From: Rhododendron vialii
Taxonomy: Eukaryota; Streptophyta; Magnoliopsida; Ericales; Ericaceae
DNA: 64,000 bases
Direction of reading: 5' to 3'
Assembly: GCF_030253575.1 (NCBI RefSeq)
Contig: NC_080560.1
Location: 11,371,001 to 11,435,000, forward strand
This document shows, one piece after another, positions 22,953-34,758 of this stretch. The notes beneath the pieces were generated by a model. It worked only from the letters and a program-made list of their open reading frames with translations. It did no database searches and had not been told where the DNA came from. How positions within the stretch are numbered: the stretch's first letter is position 1; each line of letters starts with the position of its first letter. The position numbers and the translations under genes are program-made.

Positions 22953-25593
22953 AACAAAACCCTCATCCTTTTTTTTTTTTCCTTTCTTCTTTCTCTCTCC
23001 CTTCTCTTTACCGTTTGGTTCTTGTCATAGTTGTGTTTTATCATTGCAGGTGGTGGAGGCTATAGGTTTCCGCGTGCTAGAAATGTCGCCCCTGTTCAAC
23101 GTTTTCAGATGCAAGACTCAGGTGCTCCGATGATCTTACTTCGAACTTTTGCTGGTTATCTTTAGGGGTGCTCAAGTCAAACACATTCGTGACATTTTGC
23201 TGGTTCTATGATATCATGACATTTTCAAAAAAAAAAAAAAAAAAAAGTCAAACACAGTATTGCTTAGGCTTGGGTTGTAAATGAACTGACCCATTCGTGA
23301 ACTGTTTGAGGCTCAACTCGGTAAAAGCTCGTTTGAGTTCGATTCAACTAAATGAACCGAACCTTAGCCTCAATTTCAGGCTCGTTTCATAAATGAGCCG
23401 AATATGAGCCTAACAGTATTCAGCTCAATTAGGCTTGTGAATCTGTAACATATGTATATCACGGGATTTTTATAAGAATTTTGAATACGTATATAATAAA
23501 AATTTTAGAACTTGTACAAGTATAAACTTTTAGAATTACTAAAAACATATTTATGTATATGTTTTTATCGTTTTATATATGTATGACTGTATTTATGTAC
23601 TTCGTAAAATTTTATTTACATTTTTAGAGCTATATGAGAGTATAAATATATGATATTATTGGCTCGTGAACAAACTCGAGTTTGACTCAAACCTAGGCAA
23701 GCTCAGCTCAAGCTTGGCTCGCCAAATCTTAATTGAGTTCAACTCGAGTTCGAGTTCCCTTAAAAACTTAACGAACAAATCTGAACATTCTAATATCTGG
23801 CTCAATTTGGCTTGTTTACAGCCCTCAACTCCTCATTACATGTGTTGCCGAGCTTGATATTTTTTGAGGACTAATTGTTCATGCTCGGCTCACATTTAAA
23901 GTTTTGTGATCGTGATAAGCTTGGCTTGGCTTATGAGTCAATCTCTAGCTATACTACGTACCCCACTACAATAGCCCCTCAACTCTTGCTGGTATGTAGT
24001 TTTGTGATCGTGATAATTTTTGAGGACTAATTGTTCAAGTTGTTTGGTTCGTTTAGTAGCCCCAATTTTCTAGATTATGCCTGTCAGAAAATTTGGCCAA
24101 ACCGACAAAACACACGCGAAGAACAATCAAGAACAAAAAATAAGAACGCAAGAGAGAGTTATTTTTCCATGATTCCTCAACTGTATAGCTGAGTATATTG
24201 GCTCATAAAAGTTTTGACAAAGGAAGAGAGTACAAGTTACATCGGCTGCTGGGTATATCAAGTATGTAGATGCCATCAATTGCCTTAATATATCTGTCTA
24301 GGTCGAATCCAACTAGTCAGCGAAGTGCAACCCAAATTGAATCAGTCTTCACAATCCCAACACTACGTATGTTAGTGTTGGATATATCTGTCCTTATCCC
24401 TCTATTCTTACTGATTACAATGCACTTTATACACATGAGCTCATCTTCTAGAACCGTCCACGGATGTCACCACATATTGATAACAACCTAACCAACTGAC
24501 TCTGTAACTAACTGAAAGTGGAAGTGATCCAGTGTACCAGACATACACTTAACTAATCTGGAGCTGCAGCTGTTGTACTAGTATATCACAAACGGAAAAC
24601 TCTTAGCCTACTTCTTTGACACAAGGAATATCTGGGCGCGCTCGTTTTCATTGCTTGCCTTTTAGCTGGTTAATTGGTGCTCTTCTAACGAAGCATGATC
24701 AACTTAGCTTGCGGAACATGTAAACACAATTGGTTTTGATGAAAATTTTGGTAAAGGAAAATGTTGGTTATAGTTTTACAGCAATTTCTTCCCGTAGTTT
24801 CATCTTCATCAATTTATTATGTTTGGTACACGTAATGTTATGAACGTAAGGTCCACGTTGTTGTTAACAGGTTCCTTTAATGTCAAAGAGGTGAGTAAAC
24901 AGATGCGATTAGTTCACTTTATTGATTTCTTTGATCTGATGCTCAAAATAGTGTAAGAAGTTTATTTTGTTATCTGCATTAATTGGATTGACGCCAGGGA
25001 TAGGTGCATCGATGATGCTGAGAATGAAATGTCTTTCAAGTACTTATATTGTTCAAGCAAACTAAGTTTTTTCATTGACTCTGATGCACTGTAGATTAAA
25101 CGCAGAATATATATGCGCATATATACTTTGTACTATCTGAGTGAGTAGCTATTGAATATGGCATTGAACAGGACGGCGAAGTAAATTAGCTAACACGTTC
25201 ATACACTACCAGCTGTGTAATTTCTGTGTACTAATACTTCCCATCATAAGCCTGTTTTCTATTGTTTCCGTTTCTGTCAATTTCCTTGGTTTTTCCTTTT
25301 GTTTTTCGTAATGAACTCGTATTTTCACATCATGTTCATTTTTGCATGGAGATAAATTTCAAGATTCAGAAAAAACACTCTTTGGCGTACCATGACAATT
25401 GTTTATTCAAATAGAACTTCCCGAAACAGTAGTCGGAAAAAGTTAGCGAAACAAAAACGGCCGTTTCTTCCGAACAAACAACAAACCAACAATACAAAGA
25501 CCTAATCACAAAAACGAATCATGAATTCTGTTTACAAGTTATTCAGCACTAAGTACATGAACTATACTTGTCTTTTACCTGAATTGCTGCTTT
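22953..25593. other. 3' half of duplication copy B, non-coding
   Basis: From about 22,970 matches copy A from about 13,670. About 23,270-23,830 is a degenerate AT-rich repeat with GAGCC/GGCTC-type motifs and inverted ends (GGGTTGTAAATGAAC and GTTTACAGCCC), probably a decayed hAT-type MITE. About 24,071-24,250 is the shared copia-LTR-like remnant. About 24,255-24,830 is copy-B specific. 24,831-25,593 is the 3' flank of the lectin kinase. Confidence 0.55.
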
Positions 25594-28152
25594 TCATCTA
25601 GGATTAGACAGAACTGATGCTTGTTGGGTTGCAGAAGCATGGCCATTGGCAAAAAAAGCAGATCCCATTGCATGCGTGAAGTTGTCAGAAACATGGCCAT
25701 TGGCAACAGAAGCAGATCCCATTGCATGGGTGAAGTTGTAGCTGATACTTGGATCAACTTCCATCACTCCTTCCAAAACCTTCACCACGGTCGACATGAG
25801 AGGCCTTTTTGTGGGATCATTTTGTAAACACCAAGCTGCAATTCTTATCATTCTCAACATTTCTTCTCGATTTTCAGGCATCTCCTCGTTCAAATTCTCC
25901 ACAATGTCAAGTAATTGATCTTCCCTTGCCTTCTTCTGCATCAAACTGAGTAGGTGTTTGCTCGATTCGGATCGGGGTCCATCTAAATTTCTTCTCCCAG
26001 TAACTATTTCAAGGAGAACAATCCCAAAACTGTAGATGTCGACTTTTATTGTGATATTTGAATGGCCGCATTCTGGAGCAATATACCCAGGTGTTCCTCT
26101 CAATGTGATCAGGACCTGGCTGTCATCCCTGTCTACTAGCTTAGATAACCCGAAATCCGAGATTTTGGCGTTGAAATTTGCATCCAAGAGAATATTTTGT
26201 GGCTTTATGTCAAGGTGAATGATTCTCTGTCTGCATTCTTCATGCAAATAGGCCAACCCTTTGGCTATCTGGAGAGTAATCTTCTTACGGGTTTCCCAAT
26301 CGAGACAAGGGTTTTGCCCCCTATGGAAGATCCATTGGTCTAAAGACCCATTACTCAAGTACTCATATACGAGAAGACAAGATTTATCTGCAGAAAACCC
26401 AACCAATCTCACCAGATTAAAATGGTGGATGCTGCCAATTGTTTCAACTTCTGCTATGAATTCTCTAACTGCGTGGCCCATTTTGTATAACCGCTTCACT
26501 GCGATCTCGGTGCCATCCGGTAACACTCCTTTGAACACCGAGCCAAACCCACCACCACCAAGCCTCTCCTTGAAATCCCTTGTTGCCACACGAAGTTCCT
26601 CCTGCGTAAACATAACGGGCATTCCCGGAACTTGTCGTATATACTCCTCCACATCCTCTGTGATCGTCTTGCTAAATTTCTTCCAGAATATCAGAATCAA
26701 AAGACAGAAAATCCCTAGGACAGCAGAACCGGAGCCTGCTATTATTGCTATTAGTCTGTTTCGGTTTGAGTTTGGCTTTCGGTTTCTCGGTTCCAGTGGT
26801 CTACCCCCATCTGGTGCACCAGCTGGTATCTCCACTTTAATATATGCTGTTGATGTGAAATTGGAGTTTGGAATTTCTCCTTGTCTTATGGACAAGACCT
26901 CTGATGGCATATAACATAACCCATTTGAATCAATGTTAGTATCATCAGACCTGTAGAATGCAGCTCCACATGTACAATCATTGCGACAAGCTTCTTTACA
27001 GCTCTCTCTATCTGTGATGTTTGAAGCTGCTGCAGTTGGATCAATGAAATTGAAGTAACTGACATTTTTCATTTCGACCAGGTCTGCTTTATCAGAGGGA
27101 GCTTGGCACAATTGGGTAGTCCTGGAGCATCTTTCATTAATCCATTGAAACCCGTCAACTCCTTCCGGACAACCACATTTCCCTTCATTGCAGACGCCGA
27201 AATCCCCACATTGGCGAGGATGTTGACAGACTCCGAGGTCTTTGGTAACGATATCGACGATCTCATTTGGCCCGGTTGCTGGTTCGTGCCTGTATAACTT
27301 CAATCTCCCATCGTTATGGAGTCGTACGTACTCAACAAACGAATCCAACGGCAGTTTTGAGCGGTTTGATCCGAGCGGTTCTTGGGATGTCCCCATGTTC
27401 ACGAGGAATCCTCCGGTTCGGAGCTCTGTGTAATCCGAGGTATTGACTTCGGTTTTTGTGATAAGCCGACATCGGCCTCGCTGTGAACTTTGATCCGTGG
27501 TATCCGGCTGTGGTTCCAATTGGTAGTACATCTGTGATCCATTTCCCACCAGGGTATAAGCAGCTAGTCCAGAGGTTGTTAAAGTGGCATAGTACAAACT
27601 CAAGCCCGACACAAGCCTTTGATCCTCGTACAACCGTTGTCCGGCCAACAATGTATCGGTTGGGAGATCAAAAGACTGCCAAACAACAGCTCCCGTCTCA
27701 TTAAACAAAACCAAGTTTCCCAATTCGGTTAAGTTCATTCCCGCCACAGAGATCCCTGCCGTTCCGGTCGACCACACAGTCGATCCATCCGGATTCCGGA
27801 GCACTAAATCCCCCTCTCGAGTCAGTGTCAGGTTTGCGTTCTCGCTCACCGGGTTGTTCGGGTTTGCTGACCAAACCATGGCGGGATTGCCTCCGCCAAC
27901 TACGGTAATGCCGAAGTAGTAAGAGGTGCAGTTGCCAGTGCAGTAGAATCCAGAGACAAAGCCGAGGCTCCTTGTTCTTGATAGAATTGCTCTTACTTTT
28001 GATCCGTCGGTGCTGTTTACGTTCATGTCGATCGAGTTGTCGTTTAGCCATGACGTCGGTTCGCTTGAGTTGAGGCGGATTGTGGGGCTGGTTGCGGCTA
28101 GAGTGCAGGCAAAGAAGTAAGGTAGAATGAACAGGAAAATGGAGGAGTCCAT
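25594..28152 (-). CDS. G-type lectin S-receptor-like Ser/Thr kinase (SD2-5-like), copy B
   Basis: Intronless, 852 aa, ATG at 28,152. Same architecture as copy A: signal peptide, bulb lectin, EGF-like Cys cluster, PAN-like region, membrane helix, non-RD kinase (HLDIKPQN, DFGLSK, GYIAPE). The N-terminal 130 residues differ from copy A at only a handful of positions. Differences: it keeps TSQEP before the GSNRSK motif, has a longer juxtamembrane linker (GAPDGGRPLEPRNRKPNS), and its glycine loop reads GGGGFG rather than GSGGFG. Its tail repeats a NFTHAMGSA(S/F)-type block twice (a 54-bp tandem duplication at about 25,630-25,740). No disruption is visible, so both copies are probably expressed products of a recent duplication. 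Confidence 0.95.
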   Translation of the reverse strand: MDSSIFLFILPYFFACTLAATSPTIRLNSSEPTSWLNDNSIDMNVNSTDGSKVRAILSRTRSLGFVSGFYCTGNCTSYYFGITVVGGGNPAMVWSANPNNPVSENANLTLTREGDLVLRNPDGSTVWSTGTAGISVAGMNLTELGNLVLFNETGAVVWQSFDLPTDTLLAGQRLYEDQRLVSGLSLYYATLTTSGLAAYTLVGNGSQMYYQLEPQPDTTDQSSQRGRCRLITKTEVNTSDYTELRTGGFLVNMGTSQEPLGSNRSKLPLDSFVEYVRLHNDGRLKLYRHEPATGPNEIVDIVTKDLGVCQHPRQCGDFGVCNEGKCGCPEGVDGFQWINERCSRTTQLCQAPSDKADLVEMKNVSYFNFIDPTAAASNITDRESCKEACRNDCTCGAAFYRSDDTNIDSNGLCYMPSEVLSIRQGEIPNSNFTSTAYIKVEIPAGAPDGGRPLEPRNRKPNSNRNRLIAIIAGSGSAVLGIFCLLILIFWKKFSKTITEDVEEYIRQVPGMPVMFTQEELRVATRDFKERLGGGGFGSVFKGVLPDGTEIAVKRLYKMGHAVREFIAEVETIGSIHHFNLVRLVGFSADKSCLLVYEYLSNGSLDQWIFHRGQNPCLDWETRKKITLQIAKGLAYLHEECRQRIIHLDIKPQNILLDANFNAKISDFGLSKLVDRDDSQVLITLRGTPGYIAPECGHSNITIKVDIYSFGIVLLEIVTGRRNLDGPRSESSKHLLSLMQKKAREDQLLDIVENLNEEMPENREEMLRMIRIAAWCLQNDPTKRPLMSTVVKVLEGVMEVDPSISYNFTHAMGSASVANGHVSDNFTHAMGSAFFANGHASATQQASVLSNPR

Positions 28153-28210
28153 GGTTACTGTGAAACAAATGTATTGAGGATCTGTTTACGGTGGTGCTTT
28201 ATCAAGCTGA

Positions 28211-28213
<3 letters not shown>

Positions 28214-28249
<36 letters not shown>
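28214..28249 (+). repeat. (GA)n microsatellite in the 5' leader of lectin kinase B
   Basis: About 18 GA repeats, the counterpart of 19,607-19,639. Confidence 0.9.
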
Positions 28250-28252
<3 letters not shown>

Positions 28253-28432
28253 ACAAGTCGAAGTCAAGATGGGAGACTAGTCTGGCAAAGATTGGGAACC
28301 ATACAATAGGCATCTTTTATTAGAACAAAGATTAGAAATTTCCATCCCCCTACCAAACGCGGGAAATTCGATATAATACGCGCGTCTCGGAAGTATTTGG
28401 CGAAAAATGGGTGTTTAATCCTTTTCAAGAAA

Positions 28433-28578
28433 GAGTCATTTTATAACCACACTCAACTACACAATCAAATACACACCCATACTCACAATATAGGTGGGGT
28501 TCACACACTACTTCCACCCCTATTGTGAATATGAGTGTATATTTGGATGTGTAATTGGGTGTGGTGTTAAAAAAATTG
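28433..28578 (+). mobile_element. 146-bp MITE with 9-bp target duplication (Mutator-like)
   Basis: Flanked by TTCAAGAAA at 28,424-28,432 and 28,579-28,587. Copy A has a single uninterrupted TTCAAGAAA at the same place (about 19,940), so the insertion and its target duplication are read directly. The element is a near-complete hairpin: ATAACCACACTCAACTACAC pairs with GTGTAATTGGGTGTGGTGTTA around GGTGGGGTTCACACACTACTTCC. A 9-bp duplication suggests the Mutator superfamily. Confidence 0.88.
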
Positions 28579-29047
28579 TTCAAGAAACCATACCGGATGT
28601 AATTTCCGGAAACAATTTGTCATATTTTGTTTCGTGTTAGTTTCCGGGATTAGAGAATGATAGTAACCTCTCTGGAAAACGATACGAACGCGTTAGCGAC
28701 ACCGTCTTGTATCTTCTTGTATTTTCCTTTTTTATAAACAAGAAGTGCTCTGAAAATGAAGTTCCTGATTTGCATACCCTCAATTGTTGTTGAGGAAATA
28801 ATTTGCAGTACTGCAACAGATGGATTAGGGAGAAAAACAATATATGTATCGATTTCTCTTTACAATATGAAAGTGTGTTAATTTCCATTGCTTTTTTGTT
28901 TGCCAAAATTTTCATCCAAATTCAGTATGGTCACATGTCTTTTACTCTCCGGAAATAATATGTTTAGACCAAGTACATTGAATGATGTCTCTTACTCTCC
29001 GGGTATAATATGTTCTGACCGAGTGCATTGAATGATAACAGAGAAAT

Positions 29048-29516
29048 TTGGCCAAGAAAAGCAAATACAATAACATATAACAACAGAACCTATGCAGTTC
29101 CTAATTATTGGGGTATAAGCGGAAGAAGATTGGAGACAGACTTAACCTTTGGTAATATGCACAAAGTGACTGATCTCAGAATATCACTGAAACAGTGGCC
29201 CCTCTATACCTGTATTGCTGCTGAACCATGCTCCCAAATCAAATCCAAATGACATCAGAGAGGTTAGGCTTAGAGATCCAATTCAACTTCCGTGCACATT
29301 ACCATACTTCCTTTATTGATAATTCAGAATATCGGTATGCACAATGAGTGTTTGTTTTCCACGAGTTTTCGAATATACATCGGTATGAATATTCGAATCC
29401 CACGGAGGCTAAACATTCGAAACCTTGGGACCACTAGATGATTTGTCTTTAAGATTTCAGAATTAGTCAAGGCGTGCGCATGCTGACCTGGACATACGGT
29501 TATTGGAAAAAAAAGT
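29048..29516 (+). mobile_element. tRNA-derived SINE, copy B, split by the dispersed repeat
   Basis: The SINE of copy A is present here (TTTGGCCAAG at 29,048, then ATGAGTGTTTGTTTTCC at about 29,343, box B ATTCGAATCCC near 29,390, tail to the A-run at 29,509-29,516). It is interrupted by the ~285-bp repeat at about 29,060-29,345, the inverted copy of 1571-1880. Copy A lacks that interruption. Confidence 0.55.
29060..29345 (-). repeat. Dispersed repeat, inverted copy of 1571-1880
   Basis: See the entry at 1571. Its position inside the copy-B SINE but not the copy-A SINE shows it arrived after the segmental duplication. Confidence 0.6.
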
Positions 29517-29575
29517 GCACCGAATGATCACCTTGACCTACAGGGAAAGGTTTTTATAGGGTATACTTTTGACTT

Positions 29576-32137
29576 TTCTCCACAATTGCTTTTGAACTTT
29601 GTGAAGACCCCACCCGGCATTGACTCATTGACTATAGACTTATCTTTAGAAGATTTATCAACCACACCCAACCCACCATTCACGCCCTGCCAATTTCAGT
29701 CATTGATTTTTTATGTGGGTGCAAGTCTGCCACTGCAATCTGAGATCAAAGTTTGCTTCAAGATGGAAAAACAAAAAAAAAAAGGGTTCGAGACTTCGAG
29801 TATTTCACCTAAAGGCAAATATTGAACACGGGAGTATGGTGGAATTCAATTTTGTATTTTCCGTTTCGCATCGGAATTATTGGTGTCGAATAGGCCGGGC
29901 TGTGTCGGTGCAGTCTACTTATTTCTGTGCCAAACCTACCTCGTCTTGTGTTTTTAGGTTCTGTTCTGCTAAAGTTTTTATTTTTTAATTATTTATTTCT
30001 CGCTTTACGAGTTAGGTTATTCTCTCATAATTCATCATCCTTAATTCAAAATATAAAGTAATTTAGTCAGTGGAACAAACCGTTAGTCTGTTTCATTTAT
30101 TAATTACGTTGTGCCTTGATTGTCCTATTTGTTAATGGTCATAGCGTGCCATGCTAGAATATTCCAAGCCGGGTCTGGATCCATGGGCACGCCAGAGTAG
30201 GTGCCTGTGCTGTGCCGGTGTTGTATTGAGCTAAGGTCCAAACCAATAGTTACAACTTACTCAAACTGTACCGAGCCGAATGATGTGAGTTTTCGGTTTT
30301 TAAACCACGTTTCTGATTTAGAAAAATTGGCCGTTTCGGTTCTGGTTCCATTTGATGACCGCACCGCAAATCAAACCGTAATCACAACCAAACCGGAAGA
30401 TAATTACGTATATACCCACCCCACCTATATACTGGTATACACCCACGTGTATTATTTTGTGTTGGATAATGGATATTTAGTGTATGTGATCCTATGGTGT
30501 ACTATTTTTTTGTTAGATATTCAGTGTCTTTCTCTATTAAAAATGCCGACCGTGAAAACCCGAACTGAACTGGTATCGGCGGTTCGGATTATGGTTTAGA
30601 TAAATGAAAACCGCCGAATTTTAGATATTTGTTTGGTTTTGGTTTTACCAATAACCGAACAGCACCGGTTTATCCCTAAATCCAACTAATTTCATTCCCA
30701 AGACCTCGAACCCTCTTATACCAATGACCCATTATTGGCTTCTAGACAAGTGATTGCTCGACACTTCTCTATGAAGTTACTTGAGGCTTGTTTCAGGCCA
30801 AGAAGGCTTGGGTGGTTATTTCGGCAATTTGACCGAAGATAGGAGCATTTAGGCATATAAGTTGTTTGAAAAAATGCTCGAACCAAGCAACCGAGTTGAA
30901 CAAGAGAACATAAAACAAGTTTGACACATGAAACGAGAAGGAATTATAGTAGTGGTGGCCTTTGATGAATGGTATGGGAAGTTGGGTCTTATTTATCATT
31001 CCGTCAGTAATTTAAAAATGGAGAATTTGTGGGATTGCGCTTTTGTCTGTTTATGTATTGTTCTTTTCTTTCTTCTTCTTGGACAGCAATGTCCAAAGGA
31101 TTGTTTCTGGTAATTACCCGCTTTGTGTCGGACAGGGGACTCATATAATGTCGGGTATGGATGGAGTCGGAGGTACTCCTTCCGTACCCAATCTCCGAAC
31201 CCCATGCTTGCATCTATACCCATACTCATATTGGTTAAACCCGAAATATTTGTCAATTTTCTTGCTGATGGACTCCTGCACATTAGTCTTCCAATTACAA
31301 ATGATGATTTAAACCGCTCTAGCTCTCTCGTTTTAGCAACTTGTCCATTGTGCGTTCTTTTGATAGTTCACCTTAGTAATGTTGTTTTAAAGTCTGTTAT
31401 TGTCAAACTACTACTATCCCATGATATGTTCCCTATCACGAAATGTCATAGTTATGAAATCATTCGTGTCAAAAGAATCGGAGTATGCATTATGGTCATT
31501 GATGAGCGGCATGGGCCATTGTTTAGCAAGTTCAAGGTTCTGTTCTTTGGACTATTAAAGCAGGCTTGTCTTCTGGAGGTTTAATTAGCCTTTTCTACTC
31601 AGAAACATGCAGCATTTGGTCTCTTGTTCTCTTGCTTCCATGATAGATGGATTCCCCCCTCCCCTATTAGGAGTTGACACAAGTCGGTCGTTAGCCAACA
31701 CGTTACACACTTGGTGGTAAGTTCTATCTATTTTTTCCCACCTTATAGTCCTATATATCAGATAATTGTTTACAAGTTTGCCTGTGAAGCACCTATATGC
31801 TTTTTGTTTCAACACCATCTGTTTTTACAGTATCTTTTAGCTTAGTTTCATGGGTAAAAACAAACTTCTTTATTCTTTTGGAAATAATCTAGCATAGGTC
31901 TCTTCTTGGCTTTATAGGTTGCAAACATTGATGCAATAAATGAAAACCATTACCATAACTGAAAAGATTTAAATAGATTTCACACCGAAATACAACAACC
32001 TCTATTGCTAGTATGTTGAACTAGAAAACCATTACCCTAAGTGAGTTATTTAATTCATATTTATTTACCTTTCACATATTCAATACTAGATGATGGAACT
32101 ACATACTTGTAACTAACCCATAACTCAATTGATGCTT
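29576..32137. other. Intergenic region, degenerate repeats
   Basis: No supported gene. About 30,240-30,680 is a low-complexity stretch rich in CGGTT/AACCG words with frames that do not look coding. About 31,130-31,240 has GGGTATGGATGG/CCCATACTCAT-type inverted words of a decayed foldback repeat. About 31,600-32,137 is the 3' flank of the broken lectin kinase. Confidence 0.5.
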
Positions 32138-34758
32138 TCATCTGGGATTCGAAAGAACTGATGCTTGTGGTGCTGCAGAGACATTGTCAATGACTACTGA
32201 AGAAGATGTCAGAGCATGTGTGAATCTATAGGTGATATTTGGTTCCACCTCTGTTACTCCTTCCAAAGCCTTTATTAATGTTGACATGGAAGGCCGCTCT
32301 ATGATCATCTTGCAGACACCAAGCTCCAATCTTTATCAGTCTTACCATTTCTTCTCTATGATGTTGCATGTCTTCATCCATGTTTTCGACAATGTCAATC
32401 AATCTGTATTCCTTGGCCTTCTCCTGCAGTACTCTAAGCAGATGGGAGCTAGAGCCTGACTGAGTTCTATCAAAATTTTTCCGACCACTGACTATTTCAA
32501 GAAGAACAATTCCAAAACTGTATGTCTACTTTTACTGTGATTCTTAACTGCTGCCACTCTGGCGCAATATACCCTGGAGTTCCTCTCATTGTGGTCAGGA
32601 CTTGGCTTTCATCTCTCTCCATGAGCTTGGATAACCCAAAATCGGAGACTTTGGCATTGAATTTCTCGTTCAGGAGAATGTTTTGTGGTTTTATATCAAG
32701 GTGTACTATTCTCTGCCGGCAATCTTCATGTAGATAAGCCAACCCTTTGGCCATGTCAAGTATTATCTTCTTCCGGGTTTGCCAACCAAGACCTGGTTTT
32801 TCGCTGCCATGGTATATCCAGTTATCCAAAGACCCATTGCTCATGTACTCATATACCAGAAGCCTGCCTGCTTTCTCTGCACAATATCCAATCAACCTCA
32901 CCCGATTGAAATGGTGCAAGCTTCCGATTGATACTTCTGCAAGGAACTCCTTCATCCCTTGGCTCCTTTTATCCAAACGCTTCACTGCAACCTCAGTGCC
33001 ATCTCCAAGCTTTCCCTTGAACACAGTCCCGAATCCACCACTGCCCAATTTTACCCTGAAATCATCTGTTGCAATCCATAGGTGTTCATATGAAAACCTT
33101 GTGGGCATTCCAGGAATTAGGTTCATATCGTCTTCTCCAGTATCTCGGTTATTCCTCCGCATCATCACCAGTAGTGAAACGATCACTGCACAGAGAAATA
33201 CAAAGGCCCCGAAACTACTTCCAGCTATTATTGCTACTAATTTTCTTTGGTTTCTCTGTACCTTAATTAAATTGTAATTTGGAATAGGTCCTTCTCTAAA
33301 GGACAAAACCTCAGCTGGAATATTGCAATAACCATCTGAAACATTGTTGTTGTACCTGAAAATGGCTGCTTCGCACGAACAATTTTGAAGGCAGGCCTGT
33401 TTACATTGCTCTATGAAGCGCAAAAGCCGGTTCATGTGTCCCAAGTCTCGTTCAGAAGAGTGGCTGAGCATTTGTCTGTCAGCTGATGAGAGCCTTCTTC
33501 ATAAGCCTTTGGAACGAGCCCTGATTGCCAAATTAACTTCAATATCTGGAGATGCTGCACCCGGGTCAATGACCTTGAAGCAGGTGATGCTTCTTACTTC
33601 AATAAGATGGTGCTGGTCCAGGGAAGAGGGACCACGAGCAGGTAATTGAAATTCAGTAGGGTTGAAGCACGGAACTCCATCTATGCCTATGGGACAGCTG
33701 CATTCTCCTTGTCTGCATACTCCATACTTTCCGCACCAACGAGGATGTTGACTTTCTCCTAGATCGTAGGTGACCATATTGACAAAAGGACTTGCTGGAA
33801 CACCATCGTTGTATATCTTCAAATGTCTATCACTCTCAAGCTTCAAGTTTCTGGAAGTATCTCCTACTAAAAAGGTTGCAAATCTATCGAACATAGCTTG
33901 CGATGCCCCCAAGTTCACAAGGAATCCATCTTGTTGGAGTTCTGCATAGTTTGATGACATGTCACTTGATCTGAAGCTTTGATCTGGCATCAACTGATAA
34001 TACATTTGTGTTTGACCCTGACTTGTGGTGGTGTATGAAGCAAAACCAGTGGCGCATGTTAAGATGGCATAGTACAGGTCATGGCTCCAGTTTGTTTTTC
34101 CGGAATTTGCAATTAGTCTTTAACCCTCGTGTAGCCGCTGCCCCTCAACTAATGTATCGGTAGGGTCATCGAATGACTGCCAAACTATTCCTCCCGTGTT
34201 GTCAAAAAGGACCAAGTTTCCTACTTCAGTGATATTCATCCCCATAGAATTTCCGATGTACCAAAGAAAAAAGATATTCATGCCCATCACAGACTTACCT
34301 GATGTATCAGTCGACCACACCTTTGTGCCGTCTGAATCTCGTAGCATTAGATCTCCATATTTTGTCATTGCTATTGTGGCATTCTCCTTCGAAGGATGGT
34401 CTCTGTTTGCTGACCAAACCATGCCATACTCTCCAACAGCAAAAAGAAAGACTGAGAAGAAGTTAGTGTTGTTGCAGCTTTCAGTGCAGGTGAATCTACA
34501 ATGTATGTTACGGGAGGACAAGATTACACCATAATAATCAACTGCATTGTCGGTGTACCATGTCGAACCCTGAATTGGATTGCCGGAGTACCATGAACCC
34601 TGCACTGGAAACAACGTTGAAGCCAGATGCCTTGGACTCAGATTTTCGCCAAAGCAAACAGACAAGAAGTAGTGGGGAACGAAAAACAGGATGAAGCAGG
34701 CCGTGATTGCCGTTTCCTCGTTTTTCATTTTGCTTATGTGTTTTCTTTTGCGCTTCAA
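32138..34758 (-). pseudogene. G-type lectin S-receptor-like kinase, decayed third copy
   Basis: Reading from 34,758 (an alternative ATG at 34,728 directly precedes the signal-peptide-like helix) to the stop at 32,138, bulb lectin, PAN-like, membrane and kinase parts follow in the same order as copies A and B. Breaks: an in-frame TAA at 34,120-34,122 at the end of the lectin; a ~110-120-bp insertion at about 33,418-33,540 carrying a TGA (33,499-33,501); a 2-nt loss at about 32,521, just after the VDI of the kinase subdomain; and another 2-nt loss near 32,294-32,302. There is also an in-frame 42-bp duplication (GATATTCAT repeated near 34,236 and 34,278). The longest remaining frame (32,497-33,471) still spans the membrane helix and most of the kinase, including HLDIKPQN and DFGLSK. 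Much more diverged from A and B than they are from each other. Confidence 0.92.

Noticed and set aside
30201..30599. 132-codon plus-strand frame
   Set aside because: Lies in CGGTT/AACCG low-complexity DNA with no domain and no splice context.
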